From positions 4,109,001 through 4,173,000 of the forward strand of contig NZ_CP036498.1 of the NCBI RefSeq assembly GCF_018279705.1: a stretch of 64,000 nucleotides of DNA, written 5' to 3'. The position numbers were made by a program, and so were the translations under genes. Position 1 is the first letter of the stretch; the number at the start of each line of letters is the position of its first letter. A model generated the notes under the pieces. It had not been told where the DNA came from, made no database searches, and worked only from the letters and a program-made list of their open reading frames with translations. The stretch comes from Tardiphaga alba. GTDB taxonomy: Bacteria; Pseudomonadota; Alphaproteobacteria; Rhizobiales; Xanthobacteraceae. Below, piece after piece: positions 42,350-51,774 of this stretch.

Positions 42350-43417
42350 ATGCCCTTCACCCCTGCCCGTCCCGATCCTTCGCAGCCGTCTGTCCGCATC
42401 AACCTTCTGTCGGACACGCAGACCAAGCCGACACCCGCGATGCGTGCCGCCATGGCCGCGGCAGAAGTCGGCGACGAACAGGTCGGCGACGATCCCACCG
42501 TCAACGCCCTCTGCGATCGCGTCGCCGAGTTGCTCGGCAAGGAAGCCGCGGTGTTCATGCCGTCAGGCACCATGTGCAATGTTGCCGGCCTGCTCGCGCA
42601 TTGCCGACCAGGCGATGAAATCCTCGCCCATCGCACCGCGCATATCCTGTCGCGCGAAGGCGGTACCCATGCAGCCCTTGGCGGTTTCCAGATCACCGGC
42701 CTCGACGGCGCCGACGGCAAGTTCACGCCGGATACGCTGCGCACAGCGCTGCATCCACGCACGCGCTACGAGGCTGCGCAAACACTCGTCAGCGTCGAGC
42801 AGACCGCCAATATCGGCGGCGGCACCATCTGGGCGAAAGCCGATCTCGACGCGGTCGTTGCCATCGCCCGCGAACGCGGCATGGCCACGCATATGGACGG
42901 CGCGCGGCTGCTCAATGCCTGCGTCGCCACCGGCATCAGCGCGCGTGAGATGTCCGCGGGCTGGGATTCCGTGTGGATCGATTTCAGCAAGGGCCTCGGC
43001 GCGCCCGTCGGCGCCGTTCTCGCCGGCACGCGCGACTACATCGACGCGGTGTGGCGCTGGAAACAGGGATTGGGCGGATCGATGCGCCAGGCCGGCATCA
43101 TTGCCGCTGCCTGCATCCATGCGCTCGACCATCACGTCGATCGCCTCGCTGACGATCACACCCATGCGCGAACGCTTGCGCGTGGCCTTGCGCAGATCGC
43201 TGGCATCGACGTGCAGGAGCCGGAAACGAATCTCGTCTTCTTCGACCCCGCCGGCGCCGGCATCACGGCGGCGGACATGGTGAAAGCACTGCGCGTGAAA
43301 GGCGTGACCCTCGCCACCATGGATGGCCGCATCCGGGCCTGTACGCATCTGGATGTGAATGCCGCGATGATCGAGGACACGTTGGGGATGGTGCGCGATA
43401 TCGTGCGGGGCGTGTAA
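42350..43417 (+). CDS. ltaE: Low-specificity L-threonine aldolase-type enzyme
   Basis: A 355-residue PLP enzyme of fold type I. LLSDTQTKPTPAMRAAMAAA, FMPSGTMCNVAGLLAHCRPG, HMDGARLLNA and DFSKGLGAPVGAVLAG (Lys as the PLP anchor in the last) match threonine/beta-eliminating aldolases. It splits L-threonine to glycine and acetaldehyde, or acts on related beta-hydroxy amino acids. No neighbouring amino-acid genes constrain the substrate. The upstream gap carries a palindromic repeat, and another follows the stop. Confidence 0.88.
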   Translation: MPFTPARPDPSQPSVRINLLSDTQTKPTPAMRAAMAAAEVGDEQVGDDPTVNALCDRVAELLGKEAAVFMPSGTMCNVAGLLAHCRPGDEILAHRTAHILSREGGTHAALGGFQITGLDGADGKFTPDTLRTALHPRTRYEAAQTLVSVEQTANIGGGTIWAKADLDAVVAIARERGMATHMDGARLLNACVATGISAREMSAGWDSVWIDFSKGLGAPVGAVLAGTRDYIDAVWRWKQGLGGSMRQAGIIAAACIHALDHHVDRLADDHTHARTLARGLAQIAGIDVQEPETNLVFFDPAGAGITAADMVKALRVKGVTLATMDGRIRACTHLDVNAAMIEDTLGMVRDIVRGV

Positions 43418-43423
43418 TTTCTC

Positions 43424-43514
43424 CGTCATTGCGAGGAGCCACTTCGCGACGAAGCAATCCAGTTCTTCACGTGTGGCTCTGGATTGCTTCGTCGCTTCGC
43501 TCCTCGCAATGACG
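43424..43514. repeat. Palindromic repeat, CGTCATTGCGAG family
   Basis: CGTCATTGCGAGGAG at 43424 pairs with CTCCTCGCAATGACG ending at 43514, with GAAGCAATCCAG and TGGATTGCTTC inside. It sits between the convergent ltaE and serine hydrolase genes and may end both transcripts. Confidence 0.92.
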
Positions 43515-43516
43515 AT

Positions 43517-44803
43517 CTAGTTTTTCTCCAGCGCCTCGTACACAATCTTCCGCACGTCCACCTCCATGCGCCAGCGCTGCGACGGCGCCTGGGTCATCAC
43601 CAGCACGAACATGTCGTCGGCGGGATCGACCCAGAAGAAGGTGCCGCCGACGCCATCCCAGCGATACTCACCGAGCGGCCCGGGCTCCTCCGTCGTTTCC
43701 TTCGTCCGCACGGCGAAGCCATAACCGAATCCACTGACTGCACCGGGGAAGTAATAGTAATCGCGTGCGATGCCACTCCCGGGACCGATGTGATCGCGTG
43801 TCATCTCCTTGACGCGCACGGCCGAAAGATATCGCTTGCCATCCAGCGCGCCGCCATTCAGCATCATCTGCAGGAAGCGCGCATAATCGGCGATGGTGCC
43901 GACAAGACCGGAGCCGCCGGCCTGCCAGAGGCGGACATCGGCGGGATCATGCATGCCGACCACCGGCCCGACCATGCGATCGGATGCAAAGGGCTCGGCG
44001 ACGCGTTCGCGGTGATTCAAGTCGGTGATGTAAAAGGACGTATCCGTCATCCCGAGCGGATCGAACAGGCGATCCCTCAGAAAGTGATAGAGCGTATCGC
44101 CCGACACGACCTCGATCACGCGACCGAGAATATCGGTGGAGTGTCCGTAGTTCCACAACGTGCCCGGCTGCTCCGCCAGTGGCAGCTTTGCGATCCGATC
44201 GGACCATGACGCATTGTCCCAATCGCGCCCGAACACATCGAGCTGGGCATAGCGTTTTCGGGCGGGGTCATCGCCATAGAAGCCATAGGTGATGCCGGAT
44301 GTATGCTTCAGCAAATCGGCGATGGTAATCGGGCGCTTCAGCGGCGCGAGACCGAAGCTGGCATGTTCGTCACCGCCCGTTGCATCAAGCCCCACTTTGG
44401 CTTTTGCGAAGGCCGGAATGTATGTCGACAGCGGATCGTCGAGCTTCAGCCTGCCCTCCTCAACCAGCATCATGGCCGCCACCGAGGTGACCGGCTTGCT
44501 CATCGAATACAGTCGGAAGATCGAATCCGCCGTCATCGGATGGCCGCCGTCGCGGTTGCCGAATGTATCGAAATAGACGGGCCTGCCATGTTGCTGCACC
44601 AGCACCACCGCACCCGGTATCTTGCGCTCAGCCACCATGCCGAGGAAGTAATCATCGAGCTTGAGCAGCCTGTCGGGCGAGAATTTTCGCGCGACTGGAT
44701 GCGCTTTCTCTGCGAGCGCAGACGATACCGGCGAGCCACAGAGGCCGACGCCACCCAGCGCCAGCAGCAGTAATGCGAGGGCACTATTTCTCCAGCGCTT
44801 CAT
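43517..44803 (-). CDS. Serine hydrolase, beta-lactamase family
   Basis: A 428-residue exported protein (signal-like SALALLLLALGGVGL). The family nucleophile motif is SMSKPV (Ser-x-x-Lys) and the Tyr motif is WNYGHSTDILGRVIEV. FAVRTKETTEEPGPLGEYRWDG and MLNGGALDGKRYLSAVRV complete the family match. Such proteins are esterases, peptidases or beta-lactamase relatives (EstB-type). The ATG lies 20 bp inside the end of the upstream paralogue, so the two genes overlap and may be coupled. Substrate is unknown. Confidence 0.88.
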   Translation of the reverse strand: MKRWRNSALALLLLALGGVGLCGSPVSSALAEKAHPVARKFSPDRLLKLDDYFLGMVAERKIPGAVVLVQQHGRPVYFDTFGNRDGGHPMTADSIFRLYSMSKPVTSVAAMMLVEEGRLKLDDPLSTYIPAFAKAKVGLDATGGDEHASFGLAPLKRPITIADLLKHTSGITYGFYGDDPARKRYAQLDVFGRDWDNASWSDRIAKLPLAEQPGTLWNYGHSTDILGRVIEVVSGDTLYHFLRDRLFDPLGMTDTSFYITDLNHRERVAEPFASDRMVGPVVGMHDPADVRLWQAGGSGLVGTIADYARFLQMMLNGGALDGKRYLSAVRVKEMTRDHIGPGSGIARDYYYFPGAVSGFGYGFAVRTKETTEEPGPLGEYRWDGVGGTFFWVDPADDMFVLVMTQAPSQRWRMEVDVRKIVYEALEKN

Positions 44804-46079
44804 AGACGAGCAGCTTGAGCGAGCGCTGGATCCGTTGGCGTTCCGATGGGGTCTGTTCGAGCAGGATCATAAAGAAATCCTGTTTGGGATCGATGATGAA
44901 ATAGCAGCCGGAAGCGCCGTCCCATTTCAACTCGCCGAGCGATCCCGGCGGCGGCGGTTTTGCATTGCCTGCATCGGTGCGCACGGCAAAACCATAGCCG
45001 AAACCGAAACCGTCGCCAGGGAAATACAGCGCGTCGCGCTTGATGCCTGAGTCCTTGCCGACGTGATCGGTGCTCATGTCCTTGAACACCGCAGGGCTCA
45101 GATAGCGCTTGCCGTCATACTCGCCGCCATTGAGCAGCATCTGCGCGAATTTGCGGTAGTCCGACAGTGTCGAGACCATGCCGCCGCTGCCGGACTCCCA
45201 TTTCTGATAGGTCTCGGGACGGCCCTGCCGGCCGGTGCGGAAATCGCGATCCCAGCCCATCGGCTTGGCGAGCAGCGCCTCTTTCACTTTCTCCTTCACA
45301 TAGAAGCCGGTGGAGGTCATGCCGAGCGGCTTCAGCAGCTTCTCCTCTTCGAAGCCCAGCAGCGTCTTGCCGGATACGACTTCGATGACGCGGCCGAGAA
45401 TGTCGGTGGAGTGGCCGTAGTCCCACATGGTGCCGGGCTGATATTCCAGCGGCAGCTGCGCGATGCGATCGGCGAATTCCTTGTTGTCGAAATCACCATT
45501 GTAGATATCCGCATTGCCATAGGCGCGACGCACGAGGCTCTCGCCGTAGAAGCCATAGGTGATGCCGGAGGTGTGCAACAGCAGATCGCGGATCGTCACC
45601 GGGCGATCGGGTGCGACGATCTCCAGCGCCTTCTCGCCATTCTCCAGCTTCTTCTCGACGCCGACCTTGGCCTTCGCAAAGGACGGAATGTACTTTGACA
45701 CGGGATCGTCGAGCTTCAGCTTCCCTTCGTCCACCAGCATCATCGCCGCGAAGGACGTGATCGGCTTGGTCATGGAGTGCAGGCGAAAGATCGTGTCCGC
45801 CGTCATCGGCTGCTTGGTGTCTGGATCGCGCTCGCCGAAGAACCGCTCATAGACGGGCTTGCCGTGCTGCTGGATCAGCACGATGGCGCCGGGGATCTTG
45901 CCGTTGGCAATCTGCGTCTTGAAGAAGGCATCGATGGCCTTCAGTTTCTCCTGCGAGAACTGCGCGCCCGCCGGAATGTCGAACGTGCCTTCGGCGGCGA
46001 AGCGATCCTGCGCCGATGCAGGCACCGCGAGCAGCAGCGCACAGACGATCATCGCACGCATCAGATCCCGTCGCTTCAT
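44784..46079 (-). CDS. Serine hydrolase, beta-lactamase family (paralogue of the next gene)
   Basis: A 431-residue exported protein with a signal peptide (AMIVCALLLAVPASAQ). Motifs SMTKPITSFAAMMLVDEGK and WDYGHSTDILGRVIEVVSGK correspond to the SxxK and Tyr motifs, plus LGELKWDGASGCYFIIDPKQ. It is clearly similar to the downstream gene along its whole length, so the pair comes from tandem duplication. Its stop lies 20 bp inside the next gene. Both may act in the periplasm on an ester or peptide; I cannot say which. Confidence 0.88.
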   Translation of the reverse strand: MKRRDLMRAMIVCALLLAVPASAQDRFAAEGTFDIPAGAQFSQEKLKAIDAFFKTQIANGKIPGAIVLIQQHGKPVYERFFGERDPDTKQPMTADTIFRLHSMTKPITSFAAMMLVDEGKLKLDDPVSKYIPSFAKAKVGVEKKLENGEKALEIVAPDRPVTIRDLLLHTSGITYGFYGESLVRRAYGNADIYNGDFDNKEFADRIAQLPLEYQPGTMWDYGHSTDILGRVIEVVSGKTLLGFEEEKLLKPLGMTSTGFYVKEKVKEALLAKPMGWDRDFRTGRQGRPETYQKWESGSGGMVSTLSDYRKFAQMLLNGGEYDGKRYLSPAVFKDMSTDHVGKDSGIKRDALYFPGDGFGFGYGFAVRTDAGNAKPPPPGSLGELKWDGASGCYFIIDPKQDFFMILLEQTPSERQRIQRSLKLLVYEALEK

Positions 46080-46127
46080 CGCCCGTCCTCTTTGCCAGAT
46101 GGCAGGAAGTCTAGCGGCCGGACGATG

Positions 46128-46604
46128 TCAGGCAAGAGGTGCGATGCGGGCCAGCGCCCGGCGATGCAATTCTGCCGATGGCTCGGAGAAGCAGCAGAAG
46201 GTGACGGCGGTGATGCCCGCAATATCGGGCAAGGTCTCACTCACGATTCCCACCGCGATTTCCGCAGCCCGATCCGCCGGGAAGCCGTAGACGCCAGTCG
46301 AGATGGCAGGGAAGGCAACCGACGCGAGCCGGTTCGCCTGGCAAAGTTCCAGGGAGCGCCGGTAGCATGAGGCGAGAGCGGCGTCCTCGCCTCGCCCGCC
46401 GCCATGCCAGATCGGGCCCACCGTGTGGATCACATGGCGGGCCGGCAAACGGTATCCGAGGGTGATTTTCGCATCGCCGGTGGCGCAACCGCCCAGTGTA
46501 CAGCATTCGGCGAGCAGATCCGGGCCTGCAGCCCGATGGATCGCGCCATCCACGCCACCGCCGCCAAGAAGCGTCTCATTGGCGGCGTTGACGATGGCAT
46601 CCAT
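46128..46604 (-). CDS. Macro domain protein, N-terminus probably disrupted
   Basis: A 158-residue macro domain, ADP-ribose binding and O-acetyl-ADP-ribose deacetylase type: [51 protein letters not shown]. The family normally starts about 15-20 residues earlier with a GDIT-like strand; that strand ([12 protein letters not shown]) is read in frame upstream of the first ATG but has no start codon. An ATG at 46656 is one base out of frame, with a G4 run on the minus strand (46649-46652) between. Dropping one G would restore [18 protein letters not shown]. It follows grxD by about 15 bp if that start is used. Confidence 0.75.
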   Translation of the reverse strand: MDAIVNAANETLLGGGGVDGAIHRAAGPDLLAECCTLGGCATGDAKITLGYRLPARHVIHTVGPIWHGGGRGEDAALASCYRRSLELCQANRLASVAFPAISTGVYGFPADRAAEIAVGIVSETLPDIAGITAVTFCCFSEPSAELHRRALARIAPLA

Positions 46605-46669
46605 GCGCAGCGTGGTGATGTCGGCGACGACGACGTCCAGCGTCGTCGCCCCGCATTGTCGCTGAAAGA

Positions 46670-47005
<336 letters not shown>

Positions 47006-47314
47006 GATCGCGTCCCTGTTGCGGCCAAAATGTTGCGGCCCATCGCTGCCTGCCATCCGCCGCAGCGCCCGTCACATGCCCATATATGTATCCGAATCTG
47101 CTTTGCAGCCCAAGCCGAAAGCCTGATTTTCCGGGCATTTCCCGCGCCATCCGCCCCTTCCCGCCGCCTCTCCGCAAATTTGTCCAAGCCGGCAAAGGCC
47201 CGTTTTGTATGATGGGAAGCCTTTCATCCCGCCGGAAAGGGCCTATCTAGGACAAACCTTTCCTGCGGAACGCATCCGGAAGACTGACGTTCTCCTTCAA
47301 AATCGGAGATTTAC
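47006..47314. other. Non-coding gap between grxD and egtB
   Basis: About 309 bp between two divergent genes. No ORF with family similarity is seen. Any promoters of grxD and egtB lie here. A short inverted repeat CCTTTC/GAAAGG occurs near 47220-47240. No clear -35/-10 match was found. Confidence 0.5.
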
Positions 47315-48553
47315 GTGACGCCACCAGTATCCGCCCAGCACGCAGCCACGATCTCCGCGACCGGCTCCCTCGCCCAGCAACTCAGCGATGCCTTTCTGAC
47401 GGTCCGTCACGAGACCGAACGCCGTGCAGCACCGCTCTCGCCAGAAGACCAGTTGATCCAGTCGATGGCCGACGCCAGCCCGGCCAAGTGGCACCGCGCC
47501 CATGTCACCTGGTTCTGGGAGCAGTTTCTGCTCGGCGAGCATCAGCTCGGCTACAAGGTCTTCCATCCCGACTACGCCTATCTGTTCAATTCCTATTATG
47601 TCTCGGCCGGCCCGCGCCACGCCCGCGCGCAACGTGGGCATCTGACCCGCCCATCGGCGGACGAAGTCACGGCGTATCGCCGCCATGTCGATGATGCCGT
47701 GGTAAAATTCTTCAGCGAGGCCAGCGAGGACAAGCTCGCATCGCTGGTGCCGCTGCTCGAAGTCGGCATGAATCACGAGCAGCAGCATCAGGAGCTGATG
47801 TATACCGACATCCTGCACGCCTTCGCGCAGAATCCGATCCCGCCTGCCTACGACGCTGACTGGCGCATGCCCGCGACGACGCGCGACGGCGATGCATGGA
47901 CCACGCTCACCGAGGGCATCCACACCATCGGCCACACCAGCGACAGTTTTCATTTCGACAACGAGAAGCCCGCACATCGTGCGCTTGTCGGCCCGGTGAA
48001 ACTGCAGCGCAATCTTGTGACCAATCGCGAATGGCGCGATTTCATGGATGATGGCGGCTACGACAAGGCCACGCTGTGGCTGATGGACGGCTTTGCCGCT
48101 GCTGCGCGCGAGGAATGGCAGGCACCCGGCCACTGGCGCAAGATCGACGGCGAGTGGCAGATCATGACGCTGGGTGGTCTGCAGACCATCGATACGGACG
48201 CACCGGTCTGTCACATCAGCTATTACGAGGCCGATGCCTTTGCGCGCTGGAGTGGCAAGCATCTGCCGACCGAAATGGAATGGGAAGTCGCGGCCCGCGC
48301 CAACAGCCTCAACGATGCCTATGGCATCGTCTGGCAATGGACGCGCTCATCCTACGCGCCCTATCCCGGCTACCGCGCCATCGAAGGCGCGCTCGGCGAA
48401 TACAACGGCAAGTTCATGGTGAACCAGTATGTGCTGCGCGGCTCGTCGCTGGCGACGCCGCAGGGTCACAGCCGTGTCACCTATCGCAACTTCTTCTATC
48501 CCTACCATCGCTGGCAGTTCACCGGCCTGCGCCTCGCAGACTACGGCAACTGA
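47315..48553 (+). CDS. egtB: Ergothioneine biosynthesis protein EgtB (sulfoxide synthase)
   Basis: A 412-residue iron enzyme. The N-terminal DinB-like helical domain holds the metal motif MNHEQQHQELMY (HxxxHxE), and the C-terminal part is an FGE-sulfatase-type domain (TLGGLQTIDTDAPVCHISYY; HLPTEMEWEVAARANS; QYVLRGSSLATPQGHSRVTY). It joins hercynine to a thiol, gamma-glutamylcysteine or cysteine. It starts with GTG, with CGGAGAT 7 bases earlier. egtD follows 42 bp downstream and makes the hercynine substrate. No egtC or egtE is in the window. Confidence 0.93.
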   Translation: MTPPVSAQHAATISATGSLAQQLSDAFLTVRHETERRAAPLSPEDQLIQSMADASPAKWHRAHVTWFWEQFLLGEHQLGYKVFHPDYAYLFNSYYVSAGPRHARAQRGHLTRPSADEVTAYRRHVDDAVVKFFSEASEDKLASLVPLLEVGMNHEQQHQELMYTDILHAFAQNPIPPAYDADWRMPATTRDGDAWTTLTEGIHTIGHTSDSFHFDNEKPAHRALVGPVKLQRNLVTNREWRDFMDDGGYDKATLWLMDGFAAAAREEWQAPGHWRKIDGEWQIMTLGGLQTIDTDAPVCHISYYEADAFARWSGKHLPTEMEWEVAARANSLNDAYGIVWQWTRSSYAPYPGYRAIEGALGEYNGKFMVNQYVLRGSSLATPQGHSRVTYRNFFYPYHRWQFTGLRLADYGN

Positions 48554-48595
48554 GCATCACCCCGCATCCATCGCGACCGCGTTGAGGAGAGCAAC

Positions 48596-49561
48596 ATGAA
48601 CGTCCATGCCCCGCTGGCCGAGGCCAAGCTCGATCCTGCGACCACGGCCTTTGCTGCGGATGTGACCGAAGCGCTGTCGCAGCAGCCGAAAAAGCTGTCG
48701 CCGAAATATTTTTACGACGAAGCCGGCTCGCAGCTGTTCGAGCAAATTACAAAACTGCCCGAATATTATCCGACGCGCACCGAGCTCGGCATTCTCCGCG
48801 CCCGCGGCAAGGATATCTGCTCGATCATTCCGAAGGACGCAGCGCTGGTCGAATTCGGCGCCGGCGCCACCACGAAGGTACGCCTGTTGCTCGAGCAGTG
48901 CTCATTCGGCGCCTATGTGCCGGTGGATATTTCCGGCGACTTTCTCGCCGATCAGGCCGCGGAGCTGCGCAAGGATTTCCCGACGCTGGACGTGCTGCCG
49001 GTGAACGCGGATTTCACTACGACGTTCGATCTCCCCACCGACGTGAAAGCGATGCCGAAAGTCGGTTTCTTTCCCGGCTCGACGCTCGGCAATTTCGATC
49101 CGCATGAAGCCTGCGCATTTCTGCGATCGGCCCGCCAGATCCTTGGCAAGGGCGCGTTGATGCTGATCGGTATCGACCTCGAAAAGGACGAGCGCGTGTT
49201 GCAAGCCGCCTATAATGATGCGGCCGGCGTCACCGGCGAATTCAACAAGAACGTGCTGGTACGCATCAATCGCGAGCTCGGTGGCGATTTCGATCTCGGC
49301 GCCTTCGTGCACCGCGCGATCTACAACAAGGAGCGCCATCGCATCGAAATGCATCTGATCGCCAAGAAGCCGCAGACGGTGCATCTGCTCGGCCGCAGCT
49401 TCAATTTCCGCGCCGGCGAGAGCATCCACACCGAAAGCAGCTACAAATACAGCATGGAGCGTTTTGGGGCGCTGGCCCGCGGTTCGGGCTGGGAGCCGAA
49501 GTCGTCATGGACCGATGCGGAGGAGCAGTTCTCGGTCCATGCGCTGGTGGCGGTGGAATAG
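48596..49561 (+). CDS. egtD: L-histidine N-alpha-methyltransferase EgtD
   Basis: A 321-residue SAM-dependent methyltransferase. KLSPKYFYDEAGSQLFEQIT, PEYYPTRTELGIL, VEFGAGATTKVRLLLEQC (SAM loop), VGFFPGSTLGNFDP and SYKYSMERFGALARGSGW are typical of EgtD. It methylates histidine to hercynine, the first step of ergothioneine synthesis. GAGGAG precedes the ATG, 42 bp after egtB. A palindromic repeat follows within 10 bp of the stop. Confidence 0.94.
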   Translation: MNVHAPLAEAKLDPATTAFAADVTEALSQQPKKLSPKYFYDEAGSQLFEQITKLPEYYPTRTELGILRARGKDICSIIPKDAALVEFGAGATTKVRLLLEQCSFGAYVPVDISGDFLADQAAELRKDFPTLDVLPVNADFTTTFDLPTDVKAMPKVGFFPGSTLGNFDPHEACAFLRSARQILGKGALMLIGIDLEKDERVLQAAYNDAAGVTGEFNKNVLVRINRELGGDFDLGAFVHRAIYNKERHRIEMHLIAKKPQTVHLLGRSFNFRAGESIHTESSYKYSMERFGALARGSGWEPKSSWTDAEEQFSVHALVAVE

Positions 49562-49571
49562 TCGACGATCT

Positions 49572-49660
49572 GTAGCCCGGATGGAGCGGAGCGAAATCCG
49601 GGGACCGGCGAACTATTGAAGCTCTGAATCCCGGATTGCGCTTCGCTCCATCCGGGCTAC
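49572..49660. repeat. Palindromic repeat, GTAGCCCGG family
   Basis: GTAGCCCGGATGGAGCG at 49572 pairs with CGCTCCATCCGGGCTAC ending at 49660, with AAATCCGGGG and CCCGGATTG inside. It is between the convergent egtD and bolA genes. Confidence 0.92.
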
Positions 49661-49670
49661 GAGTGCGGGC

Positions 49671-49907
49671 CTAGCCCTCCGGCACACCCGTCTGCAGCGC
49701 CAGCGCGTGCAGCACGCCGCCCATCTGGCCCTTCAGCGACTGATAGACGATCTGGTGCTGGGCTACGCGGGACTTGCCGCGAAAGCTTTCCGACAACACG
49801 GTTGCCGCATAGTGGTCGCCATCGCCGGCGAGGTCACGGATTGTCACCTGCGCGTCGGGAATCGCGGCCTTGATCATGGTCTCGATATCGCGGGCGTCCA
49901 TCGGCAT
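49671..49907 (-). CDS. BolA/IbaG family protein
   Basis: A 78-residue protein matching BolA: IETMIKAAIPDAQVTIRDLA, GDGDHYAATVLSESFRGKSR and VAQHQIVYQSLKGQMGGVLH, including the conserved His of HYAATV and RVAQHQ that helps bind [2Fe-2S]. Partners are CGFS glutaredoxins like grxD at 46.7 kb. The start at 49907 follows GGAGACCC; the ATG at 49901 is an alternative. It converges with egtD with a palindrome between. Confidence 0.9.
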   Translation of the reverse strand: MPMDARDIETMIKAAIPDAQVTIRDLAGDGDHYAATVLSESFRGKSRVAQHQIVYQSLKGQMGGVLHALALQTGVPEG

Positions 49908-50076
49908 TAATCGGGTCTCCAGACATCTCGAATCGCGGCCTGATTGCGCCGCAGGAAGCGTCAGCCTATCGCGTGCAGCGCGGCATTCCCATCACGATAA
50001 TCCCTCATCCGCCCCTTTTAAAGGCAGGCAAGAGGTCACATCTGGTTGGGATCATCGACCGCTCAAGGGTTTCCCT

Positions 50077-50439
50077 ATGAAAGTCCCCGGCCCGGACCAT
50101 CCGATCTCCATCACGCCCGCCGGCAAGCATATCCGCGTCACCGCTGGCGACCTCGTGGTCGCCGATACCACCCGGGCCGTAACGCTCAAGGAAGCGACCT
50201 ATCCCGAGGTGTTCTATATCCCGCGCAGTGACGCCAATATGGATATCGTGACGCGCACCGAGCGCGTGACCCATTGCCCCTACAAAGGCGACGCGAATTA
50301 TTACAGCATCAAGACCGCGGACAAGGTGCTGGACAACGCCATCTGGACCTATGAGACGCCCTTCCCGGCCATGGCTGACATCAAGGACTATCTCGCTTTC
50401 TATCCGGACAAGGTGAAGATCGAGATCCTTCCCGCCTGA
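50077..50439 (+). CDS. DUF427 family protein
   Basis: A 120-residue protein. HPISITPAGKHIRVTAGDLV, VADTTRAVTLKEATYPEVFY, IPRSDANMDIVTRTERVTHC, PYKGDANYYSI and AIWTYETPFPAMADIKDYLA follow the DUF427 pattern, with the CPYKG core conserved. Function is unknown. The frame is open for 69 codons before the ATG at 50077, which is preferred because the family starts here. It stands alone. Confidence 0.88.
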   Translation: MKVPGPDHPISITPAGKHIRVTAGDLVVADTTRAVTLKEATYPEVFYIPRSDANMDIVTRTERVTHCPYKGDANYYSIKTADKVLDNAIWTYETPFPAMADIKDYLAFYPDKVKIEILPA

Positions 50440-50559
50440 CCCGGCATCCGCCGATCCCCCGCGAATTGCCGGGACACGCTTCGCCCCTTATCATGGTGCG
50501 CATGAATGATGCGACGGCCGCGCCCATGGCGCGGCACAGCGGGGGCTCGCCGGACCACC

Positions 50560-51732
50560 ATGTCAGACCGTAACGCCGCGCTCGACCGCGCCCGCACCTT
50601 CGTCACGCTGCTGGTCCTCGCAAACCATGCGGTGGTCGCCTACACCGCCTTCGGCCGCTATTACCCGAACCACTATCTGTGGTCGACGGCGCCCATCGTC
50701 GACGACCAGCGCTGGTTCGGCTTCAATGTTCTGACGCTGTTCAACGACACTTTCTTCATGTGCCTGATGTTCATGCTGTCGGGCCTGTTCGTGTGGCCGA
50801 GCCTGAAGCGCAAGGGCATCCTGGATTTTGTGCGCGACCGCGCGCTGCGGCTCGGCCTGCCCTTCCTGGCGATGATCCTGGTGTTGATGCCGATCGCCTA
50901 TTACGCGTCGTTCAGCCTCTCCACCAACAAGACCGGCTTCGTCGAATTCTACATCAATAATTTCAAGCAGGGCCAATGGTTCGCCGGCCCCGGCTGGTTC
51001 ATCTGGTATCTGCTGTTTCTCGATCTCGTCGCGATTCCAGTCTTCCTGTTCGCGCCGCGATTGGTCGACGGCATCAACCGATTGTCGATCCGCGCTTTCG
51101 AGCGACCATGGCTGTTCATCGCCGCGCTCGCGATCATTGCCGTGATCTCCTATGTGCCGTTCCTCTTTACCGTCGGCGCCGTGCGCTGGTTCAGCTTGGG
51201 TCCCCTGCAGGTGCAGTTCAGCCGCATGGCGATCTATGGCGTGTTCTTCTTCGCCGGCATGGGCATCGGCGCCGCCAATATCGACCAGGGCCTGCTCGCC
51301 CGCACCGGCACGCTGGCACGGCAATGGTTGTGGTGGACGATTGCCGCCGCCGCCTCGTTCGGATCGCTCGCCTATCTCATCAATTTCCGCCGCATGAAGC
51401 TATCCAATCTCACCGGCGCGCCGCCATTCTGGTGGCAGTCGAGCTATGGCGTGATCTATGCGATCGCCTGCACGCTGATCTGCCTCGCCGTGCTGGCGCT
51501 GTTCGTCCGCTTCGGCCAGCGCGAGAAGAGCATCTTCGATCCGCTGCGCGGCGACGCCTATGGCATCTTCGTGCTGCACTACATCCCGATGCTGTGGCTG
51601 CAATGGGCGATGCTGAAAATGCCGTGGGGCGCGCAGCCCAAGGCGCTGATCGCATTCGCCGGCACGCTCGCCATGAGCTGGGCCGCGACGCGCGCATTGC
51701 GCCAGATACCCGGCATGACGCGGGTACTGTAA
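50560..51732 (+). CDS. Acyltransferase 3 family membrane protein
   Basis: A 390-residue protein with about ten membrane segments. RNAALDRARTFVTLLVLANH is the family start, with the conserved acceptor-site His, and FMCLMFMLSGLFVWPSLKRK, RDRALRLGLPFLAMILVLMP and GIFVLHYIPMLWLQWAML follow. Such enzymes O-acylate sugars or lipids in the envelope. The ATG at 50560 is preferred to one 18 codons earlier by family length, though no strong ribosome site is seen. Substrate is unknown. Confidence 0.85.
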   Translation: MSDRNAALDRARTFVTLLVLANHAVVAYTAFGRYYPNHYLWSTAPIVDDQRWFGFNVLTLFNDTFFMCLMFMLSGLFVWPSLKRKGILDFVRDRALRLGLPFLAMILVLMPIAYYASFSLSTNKTGFVEFYINNFKQGQWFAGPGWFIWYLLFLDLVAIPVFLFAPRLVDGINRLSIRAFERPWLFIAALAIIAVISYVPFLFTVGAVRWFSLGPLQVQFSRMAIYGVFFFAGMGIGAANIDQGLLARTGTLARQWLWWTIAAAASFGSLAYLINFRRMKLSNLTGAPPFWWQSSYGVIYAIACTLICLAVLALFVRFGQREKSIFDPLRGDAYGIFVLHYIPMLWLQWAMLKMPWGAQPKALIAFAGTLAMSWAATRALRQIPGMTRVL

Positions 51733-51774
51733 CGCCCTTCCCACTCGAATAACGACCACCTGCAGGAGACCAGC

